Assembly: GCA_031291475.1 (NCBI GenBank)
Contig: JARLIY010000103.1
Span: forward strand, 161,887 to 225,886
Direction: 5' to 3'
DNA length: 64,000 nt
From: Xanthobacteraceae bacterium
Lineage (GTDB): Bacteria; Pseudomonadota; Alphaproteobacteria; Rhizobiales; Xanthobacteraceae
The position numbers and the translations under genes are program-made. Positions 1 through 8,417 of the stretch are shown here, piece by piece (within the stretch, counting starts at the first letter, position 1; each line of letters opens with the position of its first letter). The notes below the pieces were generated by a model. That model was not told the origin of the DNA and ran no database searches. It saw nothing but the letters and a program-made list of their open reading frames with translations.

Positions 1-453
1 CTCCCAGTCGATCACTACCGCCTCGGCGGCGTCCTTCGCCCTTGCTTCGGTCTCCGCGACGACCATAACGACGGCTTCTCCTACAAAACGTGCGCGGTCG
101 ACCGGCAACGGGTGCTGTCGGGTAACTATTCGCTCGGATCCGTCGCGGTGGGCCAGCGGCATGTCAGACCCGACCTTCGAACTGCCAGTCGGATGCGGAA
201 TTGTCTGTAGTCCGTCGGCAAGCGCGTCGGCGCCTGAGAGAACCACCAACACCCCGGGATGGGCCAGCGCATTGGCAACATCCATGCTGCGGATGGCGGC
301 ATGGGCATGGGGCGACCGGACCATTACCGCACGCGCTGCATGCGGTAGATTAAGATCGTCAGCGTATTGCCCGTGCCCGGTAACGAGGCGCAAATCCTCT
401 CGGCGAAAGGTCGGAAAATCGCCGTGCAAACGGGCCTCAGGCTTCATTCGCAT
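1..453 (-). CDS. Molybdopterin-binding subunit of xanthine dehydrogenase/CO dehydrogenase family (partial, N-terminus)
   Basis: The reverse strand reads in one open frame from an ATG at 453 to the window edge, giving about 151 residues of the N-terminal domain of a CoxL/XdhB-type large subunit. The signatures are EDLRLVTGHGQYADD near the start, VRSPHAHAAI, then PGVLVVLSGAD and RARFVGEAVVMVVAET near the edge. Family members hydroxylate aldehydes, purines, N-heteroaromatics or CO, using the molybdenum cofactor. The substrate cannot be told from this fragment. The start has a weak GACGGA upstream and an in-frame stop 36 bases before it. The next gene is divergent. The family is secure; the rest of the gene lies outside the window. 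Confidence 0.85.
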   Translation of the reverse strand, partial: MRMKPEARLHGDFPTFRREDLRLVTGHGQYADDLNLPHAARAVMVRSPHAHAAIRSMDVANALAHPGVLVVLSGADALADGLQTIPHPTGSSKVGSDMPLAHRDGSERIVTRQHPLPVDRARFVGEAVVMVVAETEARAKDAAEAVVIDWE

Positions 454-568
454 TCCGTCACGGGTCTGCTTGCGTAAACGCGGCCGGCCTTATTGTGCCG
501 GCTCAACCCTCGGATATTACTGATTATACCGCAAAGCTAGTGACGTCATGCAGCAATAGGAGGAGATA

Positions 569-775
569 GTGGAGCTTAAAATCATTAGACGCGTAGTCGT
601 CGGCCACGATCCGCAAGGGAAGGCGATCGCACTCTTTGACGGTCCGGCCGTGCCAAAGCAGTGCAGCCCCGGCGGCAATGCCGTCGTCAATCTGTGGGTC
701 ACGAGCGAGTTTCCCGTCGGCTTGAGCGGCACTGCAGACATGGCGGAAGGTTCGGCCGCTGACGTTCGCGATTGA
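569..775 (+). pseudogene. Truncated cupin-family protein, N-terminal fragment
   Basis: A GTG start behind an AGGAGGA ribosome site opens a 68-residue frame. About the first 57 residues closely match the N-terminus of the complete cupin protein at 8418-8990: both have RRVV/IGHD near residue 8, then a PKQ..GGNAV block and LWVTSEFPV. The cupin barrel itself is missing. The similarity ends at about position 745, and the frame then runs into the dispersed repeat at 758-895, where it stops. This looks like a paralogue cut off by recombination next to that repeat. The preserved ribosome site could still allow expression of a short peptide. No function is assigned. Confidence 0.7.
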
Positions 776-895
776 TCGCTGCAATCCGACGGTTCTTCGT
801 GGCTAAATTTGCGGGTACGAAACAAAGCGATGTCGTAGTCGATTGATATTTCCTCGCAATTTCAACTTTTGCGCAGACACTCCCTCCGCCACTGG
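758..895 (+). repeat. Dispersed repeat R1, copy A
   Basis: About 138 bases that recur, with roughly one mismatch in eight by eye, at 39212-39349 in the same orientation. Both copies contain a core at 796-817 (TTCGTGGSTAAATTTGCGGGT) shared more loosely with three other spacers. This copy starts within the last codons of the truncated cupin frame. The reverse strand of both copies can be read through without stops over about 40 codons, so the unit may be a remnant of a longer coding element. No transposase or terminal repeats are seen. Confidence 0.75.
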
Positions 896-1032
896 GGCCG
901 TTCTACTTTTTCGCCAGCAAACTTGCTGCGTGAAGCGAGTTTAAAAATGCCGAGGGGATGTCCGCTTCCAGTAGCTGCGTGATATCCGGTTTTGACCCAA
1001 TAGCGAAGTCGGCTATCCACCCATCCCCCGCG

Positions 1033-1074
1033 TTGACTCCAGAATATTTTGTTGTTACGTGTCGTAACGACAAA
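1033..1074 (+). promoter_or_regulatory. Candidate promoter overlapped by a 27-base inverted repeat (probable operator)
   Basis: A TTGACT (1033-1038) is followed after 16 bases by TTACGT (1055-1060), a plausible -35/-10 pair. Positions 1048-1074 form an inverted repeat with 12-base arms, 11 of them paired, around a TGT centre; the inner arms are GTTACG and CGTAAC. The palindrome covers the -10 box, as expected for a repressor site. It lies about 60 bases upstream of the first gene of the plus-strand catabolic run, which includes a TetR-family gene at 5859. That this regulator binds here is an inference. Confidence 0.5.
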
Positions 1075-1132
1075 CTCGGTGACGGTTCTTACTGATCACT
1101 AAGAAGAATTCGACCGAGCGTCGGGAGGGAAA

Positions 1133-2344
1133 GTGTTCGAATATTTCCCGGACAATTACCCTTGGAGCCTTGCAGTCATGCTTGCGCTCCAATGCGGCGG
1201 GGTTCTTTCTGATATTGATTCCGCCTGTCGCGAGTTGAAACCTATTGCGGCCGGTCCGGAAGATCAGACCTTGTCCGAGTGGCGGCAGCGTTGGGCCAAG
1301 CTCTCCGAAACCACGGTAGCAATGGCTGAGGCGGACCTTCAGCGCGGGTTCCGCCCAAGTGCCGGCTCGAAGCTCCAGCGCGCCGCAGCCTATGCGCTGA
1401 TGAGCGAGCGGATGATGCGCGGGCATGACATCGCGCGGGAGGAGGCGTACACGCGCGCCCGTGACTTAGTGCGAAAGAGCATCGAATTGTTGAACGATCC
1501 GGTCGAACAGGTCGAAGTTCCGTTCGAGCACAACTCCCTCCCCGGGTTATTGTACAAGGCGCAGAGTGCGGGGCCTCGACCTTGTCTTATCTTTTTCAGC
1601 GGCTTCGACGTCTCGAAAGAATATCTGCTTTTGTTCGGCATCGGGCCTGAGCTTTCGGCGCGCGGCATTTCCGTTCTGTTCATAGATCATCCCGGTGTCG
1701 GGGAGGCGCTGCGCCTGCGCGGCCTGCACGCATTTCCCGAGACCGAGCGCGCGACGACACCTTGCGTCGATTATCTGCAAACACGCCGAGATATTGATTC
1801 CGACCGCATCGGGGTCATTGGCGTGAGCCTCGGCGGCTATTATGCGGCTCGGTCGGCGGCTTTCGAAAAGCGATTGGCGGCATGTATTTGCTGGGGCGCC
1901 CAATGGGATTACGGCGCTGTGACGCTTGCACGTGCACGCCGGCAAGGGAGCGCATTGTCGGTCGCGAACTGGGCTGAACATGCACAATGGGTGTTCGGCG
2001 TCGACAGCATGGACGAGGTGCTCGAGATTACGGCCCGCATGAAACTCGAGGGGGTTGCGGCCTCGATCGAATGCCCGCTTCTGATCATTCATGGAGAGGG
2101 CGACCGTCAAATTCCGGTTGCCCACGCGCATAAGCTCCTTGCCGCAGCCACGCGCGCGCCGATTAAGGAACTTAAACTGTTTGACAAGAGCACGGGCGGT
2201 ACCGAGCACTGCCAGGCCGACAATTCGCTGCTTGGGATCGAATTTTTCTCTGATTGGGCGGCTCAAATCTTGAACAGGCCGGCTCCCACGCAAACAGTTC
2301 AAACCACCGGAGCAAACAAGGTGCATGACGCTTCGGTCGCATAA
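1133..2344 (+). CDS. Alpha/beta hydrolase, FrsA / 2,6-dihydroxypseudooxynicotine hydrolase-like
   Basis: This 403-residue protein starts at GTG behind a good GGGAGGG site. The N-terminal third is a helical extension and the rest an alpha/beta-hydrolase fold. The catalytic triad can be placed: Ser232 in GVSLGG, Asp324 in HGEGDRQIP and His359 in GGTEHC. An oxyanion-type DHPGVGEA motif lies near residue 185. Length and architecture match the esterase/C-C hydrolase group that includes dihydroxypseudooxynicotine hydrolase. As first gene of a run that also encodes a monooxygenase and an extradiol dioxygenase, it may hydrolyse the ring-cleavage product; that role is inferred. It is related in layout to the Tat-exported hydrolase at 9651. 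Confidence 0.8.
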   Translation: MFEYFPDNYPWSLAVMLALQCGGVLSDIDSACRELKPIAAGPEDQTLSEWRQRWAKLSETTVAMAEADLQRGFRPSAGSKLQRAAAYALMSERMMRGHDIAREEAYTRARDLVRKSIELLNDPVEQVEVPFEHNSLPGLLYKAQSAGPRPCLIFFSGFDVSKEYLLLFGIGPELSARGISVLFIDHPGVGEALRLRGLHAFPETERATTPCVDYLQTRRDIDSDRIGVIGVSLGGYYAARSAAFEKRLAACICWGAQWDYGAVTLARARRQGSALSVANWAEHAQWVFGVDSMDEVLEITARMKLEGVAASIECPLLIIHGEGDRQIPVAHAHKLLAAATRAPIKELKLFDKSTGGTEHCQADNSLLGIEFFSDWAAQILNRPAPTQTVQTTGANKVHDASVA

Positions 2345-2393
2345 AAACTGACGGCGGGAATAACCGCTGAAAAAAAATCAAGGGGAGTATCGA

Positions 2394-3563
2394 ATGGCGA
2401 CGTCCACGGAAGGAGTTGTCGGCAGGGGAGCACTGCTGATCGGCCATGCGGCCGGCATGCTGGATCTCGTGTCCATGCCGCTTTGGGTCGGGGTCTTGAT
2501 CCAATTTCGACATATGAGCCCGCCCGAGGCGGGTCTGTTGATAACGGCCTATATGATGGGGGTTTTTCTCACCAGCGTTTCGCTCGCGCCGCGCTTCGAT
2601 CGACTTCCCGCGCGTCTGATTGCGATCGGCGGTTTCATTGTCGGCGCTGTTGCTTTTTTTGCGATTATCAATGTCGACGGGTTTGCGGCACTTGTGCCGA
2701 CGCATTTCATCGCCGGAATAGGAGCCGGATCGGCTCTGTCGATGGTGCACGGCACGATCTCCCGGAGCGTTCGCCCGCACCGGCTCTTTGCCATCGTCAA
2801 CTTCGGCGTTGCGATCTTCTCGATTTTGTTCTTCGCCACCCTTCCGGATGTGGTGCAGCACAGCCCCAACGTTCTTTTCTACGTTCTGGGTGGCCTGCTG
2901 ATCCTCGGCGCGATTGCAGCAGCCACCGCCTTTCCGCAACCGCCAGAAGGTGCGGTCGGTCAGGCAGGAAAACCGGCAACCGTGGCAGGTGCCGTCCCGC
3001 TCAGGCTTGCGGTCATTCTTGCGTTCGTCGGCGTCGCGCTTTTGTCCGCCGGCCAAGGGCAGACATATGCTTTTCTCGAACGCATCGGTGCATGGAGGGA
3101 TTTTCCAGCATCGGACATTGGCCACATGTTGGTCATCAGCGGTTTCCTCAATCTGCTGGCACCAATTGTCGCCGCCCTGCTTGAGAATATGGTGCCGCGC
3201 CTTGGCGCGATCTGCGTGGCTTTGCTGATCCACGCGGGTATCTGCATAACTGCTTCGACTTCCGCACTGTTCCTGCCATATGCAGTGGCGGGAAGTCTCC
3301 TCGTCTTCATGACGATCTTCAATCACACTTTCATGTTCGGAACGATCGCGAAACTCGACCCGAGCGGGCGCGCTGCCTCTTCGACACCGGCGATGTTGAC
3401 GCTCGGCGCAGCAGTCGGCCCGGCGCTCGGAGGCGCCGTCACGCAGTTCGCTGGATTTGCTGCGATCGGCTGGGTCTCCGCGGCTATTCTGATCGTCAGT
3501 GCCGTTTGTTTTGTCCTGATCGGCAGCTTGCGCGCGCCGGCTATGCAACCTGGAGCCGCGTGA
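2394..3563 (+). CDS. MFS transporter
   Basis: A 389-residue protein with about 12 hydrophobic segments and the short charged loops of a major facilitator permease. It starts at ATG behind AGGGGAG, 49 bases after the upstream hydrolase. The stretch APRFDRLPARL after the second helix fits the loop 2-3 position where the MFS signature sits, though the classical GxxxDRxGRR is degenerate. It probably imports the aromatic substrate of this gene run or exports a product. The substrate cannot be deduced from the sequence. Confidence 0.85.
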   Translation: MATSTEGVVGRGALLIGHAAGMLDLVSMPLWVGVLIQFRHMSPPEAGLLITAYMMGVFLTSVSLAPRFDRLPARLIAIGGFIVGAVAFFAIINVDGFAALVPTHFIAGIGAGSALSMVHGTISRSVRPHRLFAIVNFGVAIFSILFFATLPDVVQHSPNVLFYVLGGLLILGAIAAATAFPQPPEGAVGQAGKPATVAGAVPLRLAVILAFVGVALLSAGQGQTYAFLERIGAWRDFPASDIGHMLVISGFLNLLAPIVAALLENMVPRLGAICVALLIHAGICITASTSALFLPYAVAGSLLVFMTIFNHTFMFGTIAKLDPSGRAASSTPAMLTLGAAVGPALGGAVTQFAGFAAIGWVSAAILIVSAVCFVLIGSLRAPAMQPGAA

Positions 3564-3594
3564 GGCGAAAATCGTCCTAATGTGGAGTGAATTC

Positions 3595-4788
3595 ATGTCG
3601 GTCACAACTCTGAGCTCGGAAGCGATTTCACCCACCCGCGACGAGGTCATTCGCCGGGCGCGCGGCTTGGCGCCGATGTTGCGCGAGCACGCGCAACAGG
3701 TGGAAACCGACCGGCGCATTGCGATCGAGACGATCGAAGCGATCGTCGGAGCTGGATTGGCGCGCATCCTTCAGCCGCGAAAATGGGGTGGATACGAAAT
3801 CAGCCACGATGCCGCTTTCGATGTGGCAATTGAAATCGCCTCAGCGTGCGGCTCGACTGGCTGGTGCGCTAGTCTCCTCAACATTCATGATTGGTGGCTC
3901 GCCGCTTTCCCCGAGGAAGCGCAGCACGACGTTTGGCGCGACACGCCGGATCGCAACATCGCCGCCATGGTCTATCCGACTGGCAAGGCGACGCCCGTGG
4001 CGGGCGGGTATCAGCTGTCTGGGCGCTGGGCGTTTGTCAGCGGCGTCGATTACAGCGAATGGGCGATCGTCGCAGCGATGGTCTTTGGTCCGCAAGGTCC
4101 GCCGCACGCTAGGCAATTCCTGATCCCGCGGAAGGATTATGCGATCGAGGACACCTGGTACAACGTCGGAATGCGGGGGACTGGAAGCAACGACCTCCTG
4201 GTTCAGGACGTAAACGTTCCCGCGCATCGTACGTTGGCAATGGACGACTTCCGCGAAGGCACGACACCGGGCTCACGTGTCAACGCCGGACCGCTCTATC
4301 GGGGCGCGATGATTTGCACGTTTCCGCATGCGCTGTCCGCGCCCGCTCTGGGCGTAGCGCGCGGCGCCCTCACCAACTGGCTCAACTGGACGCGAGAGAA
4401 AGTCGCGACATCGACTGGTGAAGCCGTAGCGGAATGGCCGCACGTGCAAATGCGCATCACCCAGACCGAACTCGATCTGGACAGCGCAGAGTTATTGCTG
4501 CGGCGCAATCTCGATATCATTCGCGACGGTGGTCCCAGCGACGCCGCCGCACGTACGCGGAGCTTTGCCACTTATGGCTATGCGGTACGCACGATCTGCA
4601 CGGCCGTCGACACTTTATTTGACATGAGCGGCGCGCGCGGTATGCGCGACGAGAATCTGATCCAGCGGGCCTGGCGGGATGTGCATGCCATCGCCGCGCA
4701 TGTCGGACTAAGCACGGATCTCAGCGGCCAGTCGCGCGGACGGTTTCTGCTCGGGCTCCCACGCGATCCGAAAGTGCGGATGTACTGA
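3595..4788 (+). CDS. Acyl-CoA dehydrogenase-fold flavin-dependent monooxygenase (HsaA/HpaB-like, group D)
   Basis: A 397-residue protein with the N-terminal helical, central beta and C-terminal helical layout of acyl-CoA dehydrogenases. It carries WGGYE near residue 62, an SGRWAFVSG block near residue 143 and a long helical C-terminus. This variant occurs in two-component phenol hydroxylases such as HsaA, which use reduced flavin from a partner reductase. The ATG at 3595 has GGAG at a good distance; an ATG at 3580 has no ribosome site. The next gene encodes an extradiol dioxygenase, which supports ortho-hydroxylation of a phenol to a catechol. No flavin reductase gene is visible nearby. Confidence 0.8.
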   Translation: MSVTTLSSEAISPTRDEVIRRARGLAPMLREHAQQVETDRRIAIETIEAIVGAGLARILQPRKWGGYEISHDAAFDVAIEIASACGSTGWCASLLNIHDWWLAAFPEEAQHDVWRDTPDRNIAAMVYPTGKATPVAGGYQLSGRWAFVSGVDYSEWAIVAAMVFGPQGPPHARQFLIPRKDYAIEDTWYNVGMRGTGSNDLLVQDVNVPAHRTLAMDDFREGTTPGSRVNAGPLYRGAMICTFPHALSAPALGVARGALTNWLNWTREKVATSTGEAVAEWPHVQMRITQTELDLDSAELLLRRNLDIIRDGGPSDAAARTRSFATYGYAVRTICTAVDTLFDMSGARGMRDENLIQRAWRDVHAIAAHVGLSTDLSGQSRGRFLLGLPRDPKVRMY

Positions 4789-4830
4789 GAGCGCGCTTAC
4801 CGCCTGTCCTTTGGTTCTTGGAGGAAAACG

Positions 4831-5844
4831 ATGGTCAACCGCTTAATCTCGCAGCTCGCTCATATCGAAGTGATCACGCCAAAGCCGGAAGAATCGCTTC
4901 GGTTTTATCGGGATGTATTGGGCCTCGAAGTATCGGGACAAGCAGGGCAGTCCGTCTATTTGCGCGGATGGGGCGAGTTCTTCTTTCATAGCTTGCAGAT
5001 TACCGAGGGCCCGGCTCCCGCAGTTGCACATAGCGCTTGGCGGACCGAAGGACCGGACGAGCTGACTGAGGCGGTCGCGCGGATAGAACGAGCGGGCGCT
5101 GGGCTCGGCTGGCGCGACGCGGACATGGGGCAGGGTCCGGCGTATCGCTACCGCAGCCCCGGCGGGCACGTGCACGAAGTGTTTTGGGAGGTCGAGCGAT
5201 ATCGGCCAAGCCCCGAGCTCGCACCGCTCTATCCCAACAGGCCGCAGCGCTACGTCCCGAGAGGCGCCGCAGTAAGGCGCATCGATCATGTGACATTTAA
5301 CACCGACGATACGTTGCGCGACGCGCACTGGTATCGGGACGTGCTCGGCTACCGGTTCACGGAGCTAATCCGTTTCGACCACGCGCCAAATGTCGTTCTT
5401 GGCGCATTCGTTTCAACGACGCCGATGTCGCACGATCTCGGGCTGATCAGGGACGCTATCGATCGTTCGGGCAAGCTTAGCGGGGTCCCGGGACGAACCA
5501 ATCACATTGCATTCTGGCTCGACCAGCGCGAGGATGTGCTGCGCGCTTGCGAAGTCTATCGCGAGAACGGAGTGGAGCTGGAATTCGGTCCAGGGCGCCA
5601 CGGCGTCGGAGAGAACTTTTTCACCTATGTGCGCGAACCGGGCGGCATGCGCGTTGAATTGTTCTCGAGCGGATATCTGCAGTATGCGCCGGATCTATTT
5701 CCGTTCGAGTGGCGGGTTTCGAAAGGGGCGCTGAACTTCTGGAGCCCGTCGCAGCTCGCGCCCGAACCGTTCCTATTCGACGCCTTTCCGCCGGTCGAGG
5801 CCGAAAAACATACGCGATCGGCTGCACAAGCTGTGGCGCATTAA
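4831..5844 (+). CDS. Extradiol ring-cleavage dioxygenase (VOC family, catechol 2,3-dioxygenase-like)
   Basis: A 337-residue two-domain type I extradiol dioxygenase starting at ATG behind GGAGGAAA. Each half has the VOC fold: HIEVITP at the start of the first, and RIDHVTF near residue 150 for the second. The three iron ligands can be matched to His in RIDHVTF, His in TNHIAFW and Glu in GMRVELFSSG. Family members cleave catechols next to the hydroxyl pair in the cytoplasm. It lies 42 bases after the flavin monooxygenase, which would make its catechol. The exact substrate is unknown. Confidence 0.88.
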   Translation: MVNRLISQLAHIEVITPKPEESLRFYRDVLGLEVSGQAGQSVYLRGWGEFFFHSLQITEGPAPAVAHSAWRTEGPDELTEAVARIERAGAGLGWRDADMGQGPAYRYRSPGGHVHEVFWEVERYRPSPELAPLYPNRPQRYVPRGAAVRRIDHVTFNTDDTLRDAHWYRDVLGYRFTELIRFDHAPNVVLGAFVSTTPMSHDLGLIRDAIDRSGKLSGVPGRTNHIAFWLDQREDVLRACEVYRENGVELEFGPGRHGVGENFFTYVREPGGMRVELFSSGYLQYAPDLFPFEWRVSKGALNFWSPSQLAPEPFLFDAFPPVEAEKHTRSAAQAVAH

Positions 5845-5858
5845 GGCAACACCGCCGC

Positions 5859-6533
5859 ATGGAGCAAATTGTCAAACGGATGCAGAAACGCATTAAACCG
5901 CGCCCGTTGGCCGGCAGTGTCCGCAACCGCGCCACCCACGCTGCAATTATTGAAGCCGCCATCGCCATACTGAATGAACGCGGATATGGTGGCTTCACAA
6001 TAGACGCTGTCGCGCGCCGCTGCGGCGCAGGAAAACCAACAATTTATCGATGGTGGAAGAGTAAGTCCGAACTCTTTATGGAGCTCTACAATCGCGAGAG
6101 CGCAGCCATGATGCCTGTCGAAGATTTAGGTTCGATACGCGCGGAGCTGATTGCGCAGATTAAATCGATCTTTGATTTCTGGCGAACAACGGCTTGTGGC
6201 CGGGCATTTCGCGGGATGATTGCCGAATCGCAGGCCGACGCGCGGTCACTGGCGCAATTGCGCGATCAATTCCTGCCGCCTCGCCGCAACCTCGCGCGCA
6301 CAATCCTGGAACGGGCTCAGCGCCGAGGTGAGCTAGCTGGCGACAAAATCGGGACCGCGCTCGATCTCCTCTATGGCTTTTCGATTTATCATCTCATTAC
6401 CGACCAGTTGCAGGATGGCGCCGCGATCGAAGCGATGGTCGATCTTCTGGTTCAAGGCCTGGCGGGCGGCAGAGATCTGCCGACTGCGGACCAGATCATT
6501 GACCATCCACAACGGCTCGCGCGTCGAAGCTGA
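5859..6533 (+). CDS. TetR/AcrR family transcriptional regulator
   Basis: A 224-residue repressor-type protein. The N-terminal helix-turn-helix spans about residues 35-60 (FTIDAVARRCGAGKPTIYRWW), followed by a helical ligand domain. The frame is open further upstream into the dioxygenase gene, but the ATG at 5859 lies just after that gene's stop and gives a normal TetR N-terminus; the ATG at 5880 is an alternative. It sits inside the plus-strand catabolic run, so it probably controls it. The palindrome at 1048-1074 is the best candidate operator in the region. Confidence 0.85.
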   Translation: MEQIVKRMQKRIKPRPLAGSVRNRATHAAIIEAAIAILNERGYGGFTIDAVARRCGAGKPTIYRWWKSKSELFMELYNRESAAMMPVEDLGSIRAELIAQIKSIFDFWRTTACGRAFRGMIAESQADARSLAQLRDQFLPPRRNLARTILERAQRRGELAGDKIGTALDLLYGFSIYHLITDQLQDGAAIEAMVDLLVQGLAGGRDLPTADQIIDHPQRLARRS

Positions 6534-6559
6534 TAGATCCATACGCCAAGGACCAAATA

Positions 6560-8368
6560 ATGAGTGACAAGCCACACTATCCGGAACCGTTTTCGCTTTC
6601 AGGGGACCGGCCGCCAGTAAACTATGATCGCGAGCCAACTTCTTCGGGAATGATAGCCGAGAAAGACGTCACCGTAGCGATGCGTGACGGTGTGAATCTA
6701 TCGGTTGATCTCTATCGCCCAAATGCCGAAGGACGATTTCCTGCTTTGCTGGCATTCTCGATCTACAACAAGGATCTGCAAGGTCCGGATGTCGCAGCGG
6801 CTTTGCCGCCGCAGCCGGCGTGGTCGTCGCTTTGGGCCGGCCCGCTCGAGGCCGGTGACACCAAGTTTTTCGTTACGCGCGGTTACGTGCACATCATTGG
6901 TTCGCCGCGAGGCGTCGGCAAGTCTGACGGCGGCGGCTCTCGGCAATGGGATAGTTACGATTTGATCGAATGGATCGCTCAACAGCCCTGGTGTGACGGT
7001 AACGTCGGTATGGTCGGGATCTCCGGCTTTGGTGCTGAGCAGCTGTTTGTCGCCCGACAGAATCCGCCGCACCTGAAGGCGGTCTTTCCGTACGATCCGC
7101 GCGGCGCCTACGGAAGCCTGGGGAGCTTCCGCGAGGAATATCCCGGCGGCGTAATTCATCTCTTCCGCTATTTGGTCATGCATTTCGCCGCCATTCACGG
7201 CGTCAAGGGCAAGCCAGGGGCACTACCGTCGGACAAGGAGGTCTTGTGGCAGCAAGCCATGAACAACCCGGACTATAAGATGTATCCGCACCTGTACAAC
7301 GTGCTGACTCAAAAAGGTCAGCACATGCCACCATATTTCCAGCTCCTCATCGATCCCTATGATAGTGAGGCCAACGTCAAGGAAGCTGAGAGCAGCTTTG
7401 AAAAAATTAAGATTCCCACTTACACAGGGGCGGGCTGGTACGCCTACACTTACAAGACGCACCTTAACGGCGCTCAAACCTATTTTGAAAAAATAACTGC
7501 TCCTAAAAAACTGATATTCTCAGGACCAGCGCACCTCGAACGTCCCTTCCACACGTTCCATAGTGAAATCCTGCGATGGTACGATTACTGGCTGAAGAAC
7601 ATCGACACCGGAATTATGAACGAGCCCCCGGTGCGCTATTGGCTGATGGGCGCTAACGAATGGCGCACCGGTACCGACTGGCCGCTACCCGAAACGCAGT
7701 GGACAAAGTTCTATCTCAACGCGTGGGAGCGGCTGCGGACGGCACCGTTCACGCCCTCAAGCGCCGAGGACGAGCTTCCCCCGGATGCGTTCGTGCAGAT
7801 GCCACCCACCCAGACAAATGCGGTGCAGCGCCTACGCTATATGACCGATCCGCTTCCGGCGGATGTTCTCGTCGCAGGCCCGTCGGTTCTCAATCTGTTC
7901 GCCGAGATCGATCAGAACGACACGAATTGGGTTATAACCTTGAAGGACATTGGACCGGACCCATCAGTGCGCTCCGGCCGTGAGGGCGAGCGCGAACTTC
8001 CCGCCGGCCTTCCCGAACGCGAACTGACTCGCGGGTGGCTTAAAGCGTCTCATCGCGCCGTCGACAAAGAGCGCTCGAAACCGTGGCGACCGTGGCGTCC
8101 CTTAACCCGCACGGCACAGAAGAAAGTCAATCCTGGAGAAATCACCGAATACGCCATCGAGATTCTGGCGACCGCTAATCTGTTCCGCCGCGGCCATCGA
8201 ATTTGCATCGAGATTGCCAGCGCCGATATGCCGACCGGAGTCGCCGGCGCGACTAACACCGAATACATTCCTAATCATATCGTGAGTAGCCGGACGACGT
8301 TGCACAAGATCTATCACGATGTGAGACGGCCTTCGCATCTGTTACTGCCGGTGATTCCGCAGCAATAA
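6560..8368 (+). CDS. CocE/NonD family hydrolase (X-Pro dipeptidyl-peptidase S15-like)
   Basis: A 602-residue cytoplasmic serine hydrolase of the CocE type. It has VAMRDGVNLSVDLYRP near residue 37, RGVGKSDGG near residue 118, and a nucleophile elbow in VGMVGISGFGAEQ near residue 155. A C-terminal jelly-roll-like region carries FRRGHRICIEIASAD. Family members cleave esters or amides, for example cocaine esterase and glutaryl-acylases. The usual elbow GxSYGG reads GISGFG here, so the residue after the serine is unusual. It follows the regulator by 26 bases. It may open an ester or amide substrate before ring attack; this is inferred from position. Confidence 0.85.
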   Translation: MSDKPHYPEPFSLSGDRPPVNYDREPTSSGMIAEKDVTVAMRDGVNLSVDLYRPNAEGRFPALLAFSIYNKDLQGPDVAAALPPQPAWSSLWAGPLEAGDTKFFVTRGYVHIIGSPRGVGKSDGGGSRQWDSYDLIEWIAQQPWCDGNVGMVGISGFGAEQLFVARQNPPHLKAVFPYDPRGAYGSLGSFREEYPGGVIHLFRYLVMHFAAIHGVKGKPGALPSDKEVLWQQAMNNPDYKMYPHLYNVLTQKGQHMPPYFQLLIDPYDSEANVKEAESSFEKIKIPTYTGAGWYAYTYKTHLNGAQTYFEKITAPKKLIFSGPAHLERPFHTFHSEILRWYDYWLKNIDTGIMNEPPVRYWLMGANEWRTGTDWPLPETQWTKFYLNAWERLRTAPFTPSSAEDELPPDAFVQMPPTQTNAVQRLRYMTDPLPADVLVAGPSVLNLFAEIDQNDTNWVITLKDIGPDPSVRSGREGERELPAGLPERELTRGWLKASHRAVDKERSKPWRPWRPLTRTAQKKVNPGEITEYAIEILATANLFRRGHRICIEIASADMPTGVAGATNTEYIPNHIVSSRTTLHKIYHDVRRPSHLLLPVIPQQ

Positions 8369-8417
8369 CCACATCGAGGGCCGCGCGGCTGTTTGTATCT
8401 TAGCAGGGGAGGAAAAT

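Noticed and set aside
2172..3767. A 531-codon minus-strand frame over the MFS gene
   Set aside because: The composition is that of an antisense shadow (Arg, His and Cys rich); the plus-strand MFS frame has clear membrane helices and a ribosome site.
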